DNA of 32,700 nucleotides from Treponema sp. Lineage in GTDB: Bacteria > Spirochaetota > Spirochaetia > Treponematales > Treponemataceae. Below are positions 6,960-14,825 of this stretch, piece after piece. The stretch covers positions 1-32,700 of the forward strand of contig JAEDED010000025.1 in assembly GCA_016293495.1 (NCBI GenBank), given 5' to 3'. How positions within the stretch are numbered: the stretch's first letter is position 1; each line of letters starts with the position of its first letter. The notes under the pieces were generated by a model. The model was not told the DNA's origin and did not search any database. It saw only the letters and a program-made list of their open reading frames with translations. Made by a program: the position numbers and the translations under genes.

Positions 6960-8222
6960 ATGGCTAAACGTAGAGTTGTTATCACAGGAATGGGATGTAT
7001 CTCGCCAGTAGGAAATACTGTTGAAGAAGCATGGGAAAATGTAAAGAACGGAAAAAGCGGTGTTGGAAAAATCACTTTGTTTGATGCTTCTCGTCTTCCT
7101 GTAAAAATTGCAGCCGAAGTTAAAAATTTTGATATTGAAAAATGCGGACTTGATAAAAAAGTTCTCAGACAGAAATCAAGATTTACACAGCTCTGTCTCG
7201 GAGCTTCTGCGCAAGCAATCGCTGATGCAGGTTATACAAAAGAAACACTTCAGAATGAAAAAACTGGTGTTTTAATCGGGAACGTATTCGGCGGAGTTGA
7301 TACAACAACAGAAGCCTTTTCTAAAATCAATGATCCTGCAACAGGACCAGAAAGAATGCCGCCACTTACAGCCGCAATGATGATTTCAAACGAAGGCGCT
7401 GCAAATGTTTGTATCCAGTATGGAATCAAAGGTTTTGGATGGGCATTGAATACAGCCTGTGCATCAGGAAGTGATGCTCTCGGTCTTGCAATGGATATGA
7501 TCCGCTCTGGTCGTGTAGATATGTGTGTTGCAGGCGGAACAGAAGCAACTGTAGAAGAATTTACTGTAGGTTCGTTTGTTAAACTTCAGGCACTTTCAAA
7601 ATCACACAATGATGATCCTGAAAAAGCATGCCGTCCATTCGACAAAGACCGTGACGGATTCATTGTCGGTGAAGGTTCGGTAATGTTCATGCTTGAAGAA
7701 CTGGAACACGCTAAAGCACGCGGTGCAAAGATTTACGCAGAACTTGCAGGCTTTGGAACAAGCAACGATGCTTACCACATCACTTCTCCGCTCAAAGACG
7801 GAAGCGGTGCTGCCCTTGCAGTTAAAGATGCCCTTGAAGATGCAGGCTTAAAACCAGAAGACATTCAGTACTACAACGCTCACGGAACTTCAACACACGC
7901 AAATGATGTAGGTGAAACTGCAATGTTAAAATTAGCTTTCGGTGAACACGCATACAAGCTTCACATTTCTTCAACAAAATCTATGACAGGTCACTTGGTC
8001 GGAGCAACCGGCGCAATCGAAGCAATGTTCTGTGTAAAAGCAATCAATGAAGGATTTGTTCCACCGACAATCAATCTTGACAACCCTGACCTCGAAGGCG
8101 GATGTGATCTTGATTACACTCCAAATGTTGGTGTTAAAGCAGAAATCAATGCAGCAGCTTCTGCATCACTCGGATTCGGCGGCCACAATGGTTGTGTTGT
8201 AATTAAAAAATACAATGACTGA
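6960..8222 (+). CDS. fabF: Beta-ketoacyl-ACP synthase II
   Basis: FabF condenses malonyl-ACP with acyl-ACP in fatty-acid elongation (cytoplasm). The 420-residue protein has the complete Cys-His-His triad of elongating ketosynthases: NTACASGSDALG, NAHGTSTHANDVGET and STKSMTGHLVGATGA. It opens with the typical RRVVITGMGCISPVGNTVEEAW and ends with SLGFGGHNGCVVIKKY. The ATG at 6960 follows TTGGAGT. An extended -10-like TGATATAGT at 6922-6930 may be its promoter, but no good -35 box is visible. It stands alone, away from the two other ketosynthases at 13-16 kb. Confidence 0.93.
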   Translation: MAKRRVVITGMGCISPVGNTVEEAWENVKNGKSGVGKITLFDASRLPVKIAAEVKNFDIEKCGLDKKVLRQKSRFTQLCLGASAQAIADAGYTKETLQNEKTGVLIGNVFGGVDTTTEAFSKINDPATGPERMPPLTAAMMISNEGAANVCIQYGIKGFGWALNTACASGSDALGLAMDMIRSGRVDMCVAGGTEATVEEFTVGSFVKLQALSKSHNDDPEKACRPFDKDRDGFIVGEGSVMFMLEELEHAKARGAKIYAELAGFGTSNDAYHITSPLKDGSGAALAVKDALEDAGLKPEDIQYYNAHGTSTHANDVGETAMLKLAFGEHAYKLHISSTKSMTGHLVGATGAIEAMFCVKAINEGFVPPTINLDNPDLEGGCDLDYTPNVGVKAEINAAASASLGFGGHNGCVVIKKYND

Positions 8223-8238
8223 TAAAAAATAACAGTAC

Positions 8239-8276
8239 AAAAAAAGTTCGCGTTTTGAATCGCGAACTTTTTTTTT
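8239..8276. terminator. Bidirectional terminator between fabF and the Na/Pi symporter gene
   Basis: AAAAAGTTCGCG and CGCGAAC followed by nine T form a strong hairpin with an 8-nt loop between two convergent genes. Confidence 0.88.
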
Positions 8277-8283
8277 GCTTAAT

Positions 8284-10275
8284 TTATTTATCGTCTTTTT
8301 TAATTCGATATCCAATTCCACGAATTGTTTCGATTAATTTCTGATTGTTTAATTTCTGTCTCAGGGAACTCATATGAACATCAAGAGTTCTGCTGTTTGC
8401 ATCTTTACTGTACTTCCACAAAGAGCCGAGAAGCTTTTCGCGTTTTAATATTTCACCTTTCTTCTCCATAAGCATAAGTAAAAGTTCATATTCTTTAACA
8501 GCAAGTTTTACTTCAGAGCCTGAAACAAATACTCGTCTTGATTTTTTATTTACGATAATATTCTGAGCCTTGATAATATCATCACTTTTCTTATCTTCAG
8601 GAAGTGCTTCACTTTGAGTTGGAGCAATTGCCTGAATGATTGCAAATACACAATCGCCGGCTTTTTCAATTTTACGGACAAGATCAATGTAACGAAGTTC
8701 TGCCTTAACATCACTTCCGTCTTCGATACGCTTTCGGCTTGCTTTCTTAAGACTGCGTTTTGTTTTATCAATCTGATCTTCAATATCAGAAGTCATAAAC
8801 TTATCAATATCAGAAAAACCAAGTGCGATGTAAGTACATGCTTGTTCATAGAACATATGAACCTGACTTAAATATTCCTTTAACTCTTCAGTCTGTTTAT
8901 CAAGAAGATTGCTTTCGTTACCATACTTGAACTTACAGAGCGTGTGCATAACCGAAGTACATTCATCACTCAAGTCTTCAAGATTTTGAACCATCGAAAT
9001 CATTCTTGCAAAACCATTTCTGTCTTTATGGTTTGCATTCGGAAGCCGTGAACACTTCTGAAGAAAATCAGTTAACTCGTGATTCATCTCATCGATGTAT
9101 TCTTCATCATTATTCATTTTATTAACAAGTTCGTCACTCACAGAACCTTTTGAATTAAGCGCTTCTGAAAGGCTGTCGAACATTCCCATAACATGGCTTG
9201 CCATCTTTGCAATTTCTTTTTCAATCTGGAAAATATACAAATCAGCACTGACGCGGTTAACAGGAAGAATCGCAGTAAGCTTGTAATGCGAATCCATTTC
9301 TTTTTTGTTTTCGCGAATAAATGTTTCTGCAAGATATGCAATCTGTTTTACAAATGGAATAAAAATCAAAGTCGCAGTACTGTTAAATACAGTATGCAGC
9401 ATCGCAATATGTGTCGTAATATTTTGCTGCGGAGTTCCAGGCACGATTAAATCGACAAGCTCGAGGAACGGATGGAAAACACACAGCACGAGAATCGTTG
9501 CGATTACGTTAAAGGCAACGTGAACCGCTGCGGTTCGTTTCGCATTTATACTCGCCCCGAATGATGACATTACCGCATCAACAGTTGAACCAATGTTACT
9601 TCCTAATACCATTGCGGCTGACAAATCCCAGGGCAAAGATCCGTTTGCCGCCATTGTCAAAACAATTGCAGTTGTCGCAGAAGAGGAATGAATAAGGGCC
9701 GTAAAAAATGCTCCGATCAAAACACCAAGCAAAAGTCCCCAAACGCCCCAGGATGCAAACTCCTTAAGAAATTCAACTGACTCCGGCTGAAGATTCATGG
9801 AGGTCTTTAACATTCCCAGTCCAAGGAACAAAAGTGCAAACCCCATAAAACTGTCAGCAAAGTTATGGATTCTGTACTTCTTAAAATATTTAAGAATAAA
9901 GCCGATTCCAAAAAGAGGAATTGCCGCAGCCTCCATACTGAACGAAAAACCGAAGAGCGAAACAATCCATGCAGTTACTGTAGTACCGATGTTGGCGCCG
10001 AAAATAATTCCGATTGCCTGAGTCAGGTTAATAATCTCAGCATTAACAAAACTGACAACCATTACGGTTGTTGCTCCCGACGACTGAATGATTGCTGTAA
10101 CTGCAATTCCTGTCAGAACCGCAGTAAATCTGTTCCCTGAAATTTTTCTAAGCAAAGCCTGCAAACTGTTACCGGCACCTTTCTGAATACCGTTAGACAT
10201 CATTTCCATTCCAAAAAGAAGCAGACAAAGAGAACCAGCAAATGTCAAAATTTGAGCTGTTATATTGAACATCAT
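8284..10275 (-). CDS. Na/Pi cotransporter fused to a PhoU-like region and an OmpR-type DNA-binding domain
   Basis: One uninterrupted frame joins three modules (663 residues from the ATG at 10275; a GTG at 10293 would add six). Residues ~5-315 are a bacterial type II Na/Pi symporter: two inverted repeats of membrane helices with IIQSSGATT (Q64-S66) and LIHSSSATT (H196-S198), plus two GA/GSNIG-T turns. Residues ~340-550 are hydrophilic and helical, as in the PhoU-like tails of NptA/YjbB proteins. Residues ~572-660 match the OmpR/PhoB winged helix: LAVKEYELLLMLMEKKGEIL, then LWKYSKDANSRTLDVHMSSL, then IETIRGIGYR. Symporter-PhoU proteins are common; the added effector domain is not usual. The protein could sense phosphate flux at the membrane and bind DNA, as CadC or ToxR do, but that role is inference. 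GAAGG lies 11 nt before the ATG. Confidence 0.85.
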   Translation of the reverse strand: MMFNITAQILTFAGSLCLLLFGMEMMSNGIQKGAGNSLQALLRKISGNRFTAVLTGIAVTAIIQSSGATTVMVVSFVNAEIINLTQAIGIIFGANIGTTVTAWIVSLFGFSFSMEAAAIPLFGIGFILKYFKKYRIHNFADSFMGFALLFLGLGMLKTSMNLQPESVEFLKEFASWGVWGLLLGVLIGAFFTALIHSSSATTAIVLTMAANGSLPWDLSAAMVLGSNIGSTVDAVMSSFGASINAKRTAAVHVAFNVIATILVLCVFHPFLELVDLIVPGTPQQNITTHIAMLHTVFNSTATLIFIPFVKQIAYLAETFIRENKKEMDSHYKLTAILPVNRVSADLYIFQIEKEIAKMASHVMGMFDSLSEALNSKGSVSDELVNKMNNDEEYIDEMNHELTDFLQKCSRLPNANHKDRNGFARMISMVQNLEDLSDECTSVMHTLCKFKYGNESNLLDKQTEELKEYLSQVHMFYEQACTYIALGFSDIDKFMTSDIEDQIDKTKRSLKKASRKRIEDGSDVKAELRYIDLVRKIEKAGDCVFAIIQAIAPTQSEALPEDKKSDDIIKAQNIIVNKKSRRVFVSGSEVKLAVKEYELLLMLMEKKGEILKREKLLGSLWKYSKDANSRTLDVHMSSLRQKLNNQKLIETIRGIGYRIKKDDK

Positions 10276-10376
10276 AATTAAATATACCTTCACACTTTCA
10301 ATAAGTGAATAGAAACAATGTAAATTTTTTGTAAAATAAAAACCGTACTTTACATAATTACAGTTAAGGTTTTATA

Positions 10377-10425
10377 AAAAAAGCCCGGCCTGTTTGAAGT
10401 GAACTTCATAAGACCGGGCTTTGTA
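10377..10425. terminator. Bidirectional terminator between pheT and the Na/Pi fusion gene
   Basis: AAAGCCCGG pairs with CCGGGCTTT around a loop that itself contains the inverted repeat TGAAGT-GA-ACTTCA. On the minus strand it lies between pheT (ending at 10475) and the next gene, and so probably ends the pheT transcript. The flanking A and T tracts are short, so strength is uncertain. Confidence 0.65.
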
Positions 10426-10474
10426 ACTCTAATTAAAAATCATTTGCAGATTTTACAGTTAGCAAATTATACAA

Positions 10475-12784
10475 TTAGCAAACTTCACAGTTATCTGACT
10501 TTTCAGTTGTGATAACTTTTCCATCAGCTGTAAGTGCTACACCATTGAGAACCATTTTGTGGTTTTCAATTTTCATTGTTACCTTGAAGAACTTATCAGC
10601 ATCAAGCTTTGCTGGTTTTGGTGTTGAAGGATCTGAACCTTCAGGAACGATGAGAGTTCCTGGAGCAGCCCAAGGTGCTGTCAAAAGTTCAACCATTTCT
10701 TTACCGTTTTCTTTATAATCACAGGCAAGAAGCATACCGCGGCTTTCTACACCTTTCATCTTACGAGGAGCAAGGTTAGCAGCGATGATTACGTGCTTAC
10801 CGAGAAGTTCTTCTTCTTTAAGATAAGGTCTAAGTCCTGACTGAATGATTCTTGGTGTATCTGTTCCATCATCCATTGTTTCGATGTAGAGCTTGTCACC
10901 TTCAGGGTTTACGTCAACCTTTGTGATTTTTGCAACACGAAGTTCGATGTGTTCGTCGAAGTATTTAACAGGATTTGTTTCTGCTTCTGACTTCTGGTTT
11001 ACAACTGGTTTTGGTTCTGCCTTTGCCTGTTTTGCAGAACCTATTTCTGCAGAACTCATTGTCATAACTTCTTCGATATCAATTTCGCCGGCAACACATG
11101 GAACTGTGATTGACCAGTTTTCGAGTACCTGTGGGTGAACTTCACCGAAGATACCAACCTGTTTTCCGTTTACCATGATTGCAGCCTGACGACCAGGAAT
11201 GAATCTTGGATCATCGCTTTCTGCAACAATATATTCGTGATCAAGGAAGTACAAAAGTGAAGAAACTTCAGAAGCTGCATTGTTAAAGTTTGCATTGTTT
11301 GCAGCCGTCATAAAGCCGAGGCTCTGGCGAGTTCTTGTTCCTGTATTTTCTTCTTCACAAAGATAAGCAACTTTACCGATTTCGAAAATCTTGTGAGGGA
11401 AAATTGCGTTAGCCGAGCCACTTTCTGCTCTGAGCAAAGAAGCAATGATTGAAGGGCGAACGAACTGATAGTTTTCACTCATAGGATTTGAAACTTCGAT
11501 GATTTTTGAATCGTCGATGTTCATTTTTTCGATGTAATCTTTTTTGCTTCCAAGGTAGTTGAAGATCATTTCCTGATATCCAAGACCTACCATGATGTTC
11601 TTAGCTTTTCTTGAGAACAATGTCAAAGGCATCAAACGACCGATTGTAAAGTCATTTGGTTTTTCTGCATTAAAGTTATCAAGTCCTACACCGATCATTA
11701 CGTCTTCGATAATATCAACTTCGTGGAGGAAGTCGTTTCTAAATGGTGCTGGCCATACAGTAAATTCAACGTCGCCGTTTACATCTGCTGTTTCAACTTT
11801 ATTTCCCATTCTGATGAGAGCTTCTACTACCTGATCTTTTGTGAACTGGCTTCCGAGAAGCTTGTTGATGTTCTTGAGAACTGCTTTTGTAGACTTCTGG
11901 AAGTAGAAAGGAGCACATACTGTTTTTCCAAATCCTGTTTCGTATGGATGTTCAACTTTAACAGGACGGATTGTGTAACCACAGTCAGCAAAGTCACAAG
12001 CTACAATGTTTGCAGCGAGCATAAGGTTTGCCATGTTGTCACCAGTAAGTTCTACCATAAGGTCTTTGTCTCCAACCTGAACAGCGCCCAAAGATGCACT
12101 GTTGATAACTGGAGCCATAGACAATACTTCGTCTTTGTCATCTGTCAAAAGTGGAAATTTCTTAAAGTCCTTAATGATCCATCCGAAGTCTTTTCCTTTT
12201 GGATGTTCTTCTAGAATCTGACGGCAAGTCATTGGAGAATCAAATGTCAAAGGAATAAATGAAGTTTTATCAGGATCTACAGCTTTGTAATGAGCAGGCC
12301 ATTTGATTTCTGAATTTTTGTAAATACCCATTGCGATAGATTTTCTCTTGCGGCCAAAGTTCCAGCAGAGTTTTTCCTGAGTCTGAATGATATCAAGAAG
12401 CATTGGTTCGTCGATTGGTTTTCCTTCGATCATAAAGGCAACCATAAACGGACGGATGTCTTTAAGTTCAGGATCAACAGTAATAACATGACCACCATTG
12501 TCTTTGAATGCACCTTCACGAGAAAGGAATGAGTCATAGTCAGCAGGTTTTCCGCCGCCGTGTACACGAAGCTGGCGTGCAACACCGTTTGTAGACCAGA
12601 GGTCAGGACGGTTTGTATCATTCAATTCGATTTTGATTACACGCTGATCTTCTGACTGAGACATATCTGGTTTTTCATCAAGTTCAGCCTTACCGCATGT
12701 TAATTTCTTTTCCAGTGTGTCGTAGTCGTATTTCTGGCCGACCATCTGGAAGAACAATTTTTCATTTACTTCAATCTTTGGCAT
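10475..12784 (-). CDS. pheT: Phenylalanyl-tRNA synthetase beta subunit with an added C-terminal tRNA-binding domain
   Basis: PheT forms the (alpha-beta)2 enzyme that charges tRNA-Phe. Residues 1-575 are of the archaeal/eukaryote-like short beta type found in spirochaetes: a B3/B4 editing domain (KRKSIAMGIY, then MAPVINSASLGAVQVGDKDL), a B5 region and a catalytic-like module (LTLFSRKAKNIMVGLGYQEM, SNPMSENYQFVRPSI, FEIGKV, GEVHPQVLENW). After a charged Ala/Lys/Pro linker (~576-603) comes an extra domain (604-769) with YFDEHIELRVAKITKVDVNP, GDKLYIE, IQSGL and LAPRKMKGVESRGMLL. This is the EMAP-II/MetG-C/Trbp111 tRNA-binding OB fold. The standard bacterial PheT carries such a domain at the N terminus instead. 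The start ATG at 12784 follows GAAGGA. No pheS is in the window. Confidence 0.9.
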   Translation of the reverse strand: MPKIEVNEKLFFQMVGQKYDYDTLEKKLTCGKAELDEKPDMSQSEDQRVIKIELNDTNRPDLWSTNGVARQLRVHGGGKPADYDSFLSREGAFKDNGGHVITVDPELKDIRPFMVAFMIEGKPIDEPMLLDIIQTQEKLCWNFGRKRKSIAMGIYKNSEIKWPAHYKAVDPDKTSFIPLTFDSPMTCRQILEEHPKGKDFGWIIKDFKKFPLLTDDKDEVLSMAPVINSASLGAVQVGDKDLMVELTGDNMANLMLAANIVACDFADCGYTIRPVKVEHPYETGFGKTVCAPFYFQKSTKAVLKNINKLLGSQFTKDQVVEALIRMGNKVETADVNGDVEFTVWPAPFRNDFLHEVDIIEDVMIGVGLDNFNAEKPNDFTIGRLMPLTLFSRKAKNIMVGLGYQEMIFNYLGSKKDYIEKMNIDDSKIIEVSNPMSENYQFVRPSIIASLLRAESGSANAIFPHKIFEIGKVAYLCEEENTGTRTRQSLGFMTAANNANFNNAASEVSSLLYFLDHEYIVAESDDPRFIPGRQAAIMVNGKQVGIFGEVHPQVLENWSITVPCVAGEIDIEEVMTMSSAEIGSAKQAKAEPKPVVNQKSEAETNPVKYFDEHIELRVAKITKVDVNPEGDKLYIETMDDGTDTPRIIQSGLRPYLKEEELLGKHVIIAANLAPRKMKGVESRGMLLACDYKENGKEMVELLTAPWAAPGTLIVPEGSDPSTPKPAKLDADKFFKVTMKIENHKMVLNGVALTADGKVITTEKSDNCEVC

Positions 12785-12813
12785 TTTATTATATCCTTCT
12801 CGTAACCTTAACT

Positions 12814-12984
12814 GTTTTTAATACTCTTGAAAGTACTACCACAAAAAGCACGTCTCGGCTTCCATGCTTCCCGTCCGAGGTATCGGTCTGCGCTTTTCGC
12901 AAAGCGAAAATGCTCGCCACGGTCAGAATGGAGCCGAGCCGCTGGCTTTTTGCTCTCGTACTTTCAAGCATCACTTAAAAATAC
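12814..12984. repeat. Long imperfect palindrome (MITE-like) upstream of pheT
   Basis: The arms match in several blocks: TTTTTAA with TTAAAAA at the edges, CTTGAAAGTAC (12826-12836) with GTACTTTCAAG (12958-12968) perfectly, CAAAAAGC with GCTTTTTG, CTCGGCTTCCAT with ATGGAGCCGAG, and CTTTTCGC/GCGAAAA at the centre (12892-12910). No ORF with a ribosome site lies inside. It is best read as a non-autonomous element or a large structured RNA segment in the pheT leader (minus strand). Confidence 0.55.
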
Positions 12985-13010
12985 TAAAAATCAAGGCTAT
13001 ATTAAATTCC

Positions 13011-13026
13011 ACCGACTCTCGTCGGT
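13011..13026 (-). terminator. Small hairpin after the ketosynthase operon
   Basis: ACCGAC and GTCGGT form a 6-bp stem with a 4-nt loop, 10 nt after the stop of the last ketosynthase gene. The T-rich tail on the minus strand is weak, so termination may be partial and read into pheT. Confidence 0.35.
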
Positions 13027-13035
13027 AGAACTGAA

Positions 13036-14286
13036 TTAGTTACATTTTTTGAAAATCAATGATGTGTTAACGCCACCGAATGCGAAGTTGTTTGACATTA
13101 CGATGTCTGTGTCAATTTCGCGGCCTTCGCCCATGATGTAGTCAAGTTTACCACATGCTGGATCAAGGTTTTCTTTTGTAAGATTCAATGTTGGGTGGAA
13201 CCATCCGTCGTTCATCATCTGGATTGTTACCCAAGCTTCGAGACATCCACAGCATCCCAAAGTGTGACCTGTGTAGCTCTTTGTTGAAGAAATAGGAACT
13301 GGTCTTTTGAATACAGATTCTGTTGCGTTAGATTCTGCAACGTCTCCGTGTCCTGTTGAAGTTCCGTGTGCATTTACATAACCGATCTGGTCTGGGCTGA
13401 TTCCTGCATCGTCAATTGCGAGCTGGAGAGCTTTTGCCATTGTTTCCTGGTTTGGAGTTGTAATGTGGTTACCGTCCTGGTTTGTACCGAATCCGATGAT
13501 TTCGGCATAAATCTTAGCACCACGAGCTTTTGCGTGTTCATATTCTTCGAGAATAAGAGTTGCTCCACCTTCACCGATTACAAGACCATCGCGTTCTATT
13601 GAGAATGGGCTTGGTGACTTTTTAGGTGTATCGTTCTTTGTAGAAGCTGCATAAAGTGTATCGAAAATGTCTGAGTCAGCAGCGCTCAATTCTTCTGCAC
13701 CACCGGCAATCATGATGTCCTGGAATCCGTAAGCAATCTGTTCATAAGAATAACCGATTGACTGTGAACCAGATGTACATGCTGTATTAGTTGTAATGAT
13801 TCTTCCGCGGATCTGGAAGTAAACTGAAAGGTTAGAAGCAGCTGTCTGTGGCATAGCACGAACATAAGTTGTAGCGTTCATTCTTGTACAGTCAGCATTT
13901 TCGAGCATTGCACAGAATTCCATCTGCGCATCCATAGAACCCATACATGAACCGTAAGAAATACCTGTGCGTCCGTTGTGAAGTTCTTCTGCAACATTTC
14001 CTTCTGCATCAATAAATCCTGCCATTCTCAAAGCATCATCAGTTGCCTGAAGAGCAAGGCGAGATACACGACCCATAGAACGAGTCTTTTTACGGTCATA
14101 TTTTCTGAGTTCCTTTGTATAAGGAGCTGCAAGGCGTGTATTCATTCCGGCACCGTAGCGGTCCCATTCATCCATACGAACTACGCAGTTTTCGAAACCC
14201 TTAAGAGTCTTTTTCATTTCTTCCCAGTTGTCACCGAGTGCTGTTGCCATTCCGGCACCTGTTACTACTACGCGTCTTTTTTCCAT
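13036..14286 (-). CDS. Beta-ketoacyl-ACP synthase, FabF/ApeR-like
   Basis: This 416-residue condensing enzyme has an intact triad: NTACTSGSQSIGYS (Cys), NAHGTSTGHGDVAES (His) and SSTKSYTGHTLGCCGCLEA (Lys/His). It differs from FabF at 6960 in a Cys-rich segment after the second His and in the stretch that follows (AWVTIQMMNDGWFHPTLNL). It starts at the ATG at 14286 after GGAGG. It is the last gene of a three-gene minus-strand operon (ketosynthase, dehydratase, ketosynthase), with a 30-nt gap to the dehydratase. The order and types match apeO-apeP-apeR of aryl-polyene clusters, where this enzyme would be the second ketosynthase. The product is not known. Confidence 0.82.
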   Translation of the reverse strand: MEKRRVVVTGAGMATALGDNWEEMKKTLKGFENCVVRMDEWDRYGAGMNTRLAAPYTKELRKYDRKKTRSMGRVSRLALQATDDALRMAGFIDAEGNVAEELHNGRTGISYGSCMGSMDAQMEFCAMLENADCTRMNATTYVRAMPQTAASNLSVYFQIRGRIITTNTACTSGSQSIGYSYEQIAYGFQDIMIAGGAEELSAADSDIFDTLYAASTKNDTPKKSPSPFSIERDGLVIGEGGATLILEEYEHAKARGAKIYAEIIGFGTNQDGNHITTPNQETMAKALQLAIDDAGISPDQIGYVNAHGTSTGHGDVAESNATESVFKRPVPISSTKSYTGHTLGCCGCLEAWVTIQMMNDGWFHPTLNLTKENLDPACGKLDYIMGEGREIDTDIVMSNNFAFGGVNTSLIFKKCN

Positions 14287-14316
14287 ATTAATAAACCTCC
14301 AATTACAAAACGTAAA

Positions 14317-14805
14317 TTATTTTTCACCTAAGATTCTTAAGTCTGTTGTTTCCATTACAGTGATTACAACTTCAACAGCCGGCACATCAGGATTTTCACT
14401 TGAATAAGCAACTCCTGAGTAAGTCATCATGTTATCTAGTTCATCAATTTTCTTGATTGCAACATGAATTGAAGTTCCAACTTTGAACGACGCAACATGT
14501 GCCTGATAATTTTGAAGACTCAAAAGGAATCCAGGCTTTGGCGGCTCACCTCTTTCGCAGCCTGTAACTCCAGACAAAGCAGAAATGCTCTGTGCAATCA
14601 ATTCAAAAGCTACGTGAGATGGAATTCCATCAACTGATTCATCATAAAAAATATGATCTTTTGTTACAAGCGAAACTGATTCCAGAGTTCTTTCAATGAT
14701 ATCATGCTGAATAAGATGATCAAGAAGGAACATTTTTCCCTTGTGAGGCAAAAGATTAATCAATTCTTCTGCCGGAACTGTCTGTGGTAACTTTCTTGGT
14801 TCCAT
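14317..14805 (-). CDS. Hotdog-fold 3-hydroxyacyl-ACP dehydratase, ApeP-like
   Basis: This 162-residue protein should dehydrate 3-hydroxyacyl chains on an acyl carrier protein. INLLPHKGKMFLLDHLI carries the catalytic His of the FabZ/FabA hotdog fold, and HVAFELIAQSISALSG supplies the acidic residue on the central helix. The following PKPGFLLSLQNYQ and FKVGTSIHVAIK resemble ApeP-type dehydratases more than FabZ. The ATG at 14805 lies 20 nt after the end of the first ketosynthase. Flanking ketosynthases on both sides point to a dedicated short polyketide or unusual fatty-acid pathway. Confidence 0.8.
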   Translation of the reverse strand: MEPRKLPQTVPAEELINLLPHKGKMFLLDHLIQHDIIERTLESVSLVTKDHIFYDESVDGIPSHVAFELIAQSISALSGVTGCERGEPPKPGFLLSLQNYQAHVASFKVGTSIHVAIKKIDELDNMMTYSGVAYSSENPDVPAVEVVITVMETTDLRILGEK

Positions 14806-14825
14806 GCTGTTACTTAAACCGTCCT

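Noticed and set aside
9094..10140. Several short plus-strand ORFs opposite the Na/Pi fusion gene
   Set aside because: They are shadows of the minus-strand coding sequence with no starts or family features.
11723..12214. 163-residue ORF opposite pheT
   Set aside because: It lies wholly antisense to a clear pheT frame, is rich in Cys, Phe and Ser from the reversed codons, and has no ribosome site.
12785..13035. T-box or other riboswitch controlling pheT
   Set aside because: No T-box bulge sequence (TGGN) or specifier loop is visible; the structure here is a symmetric palindrome.
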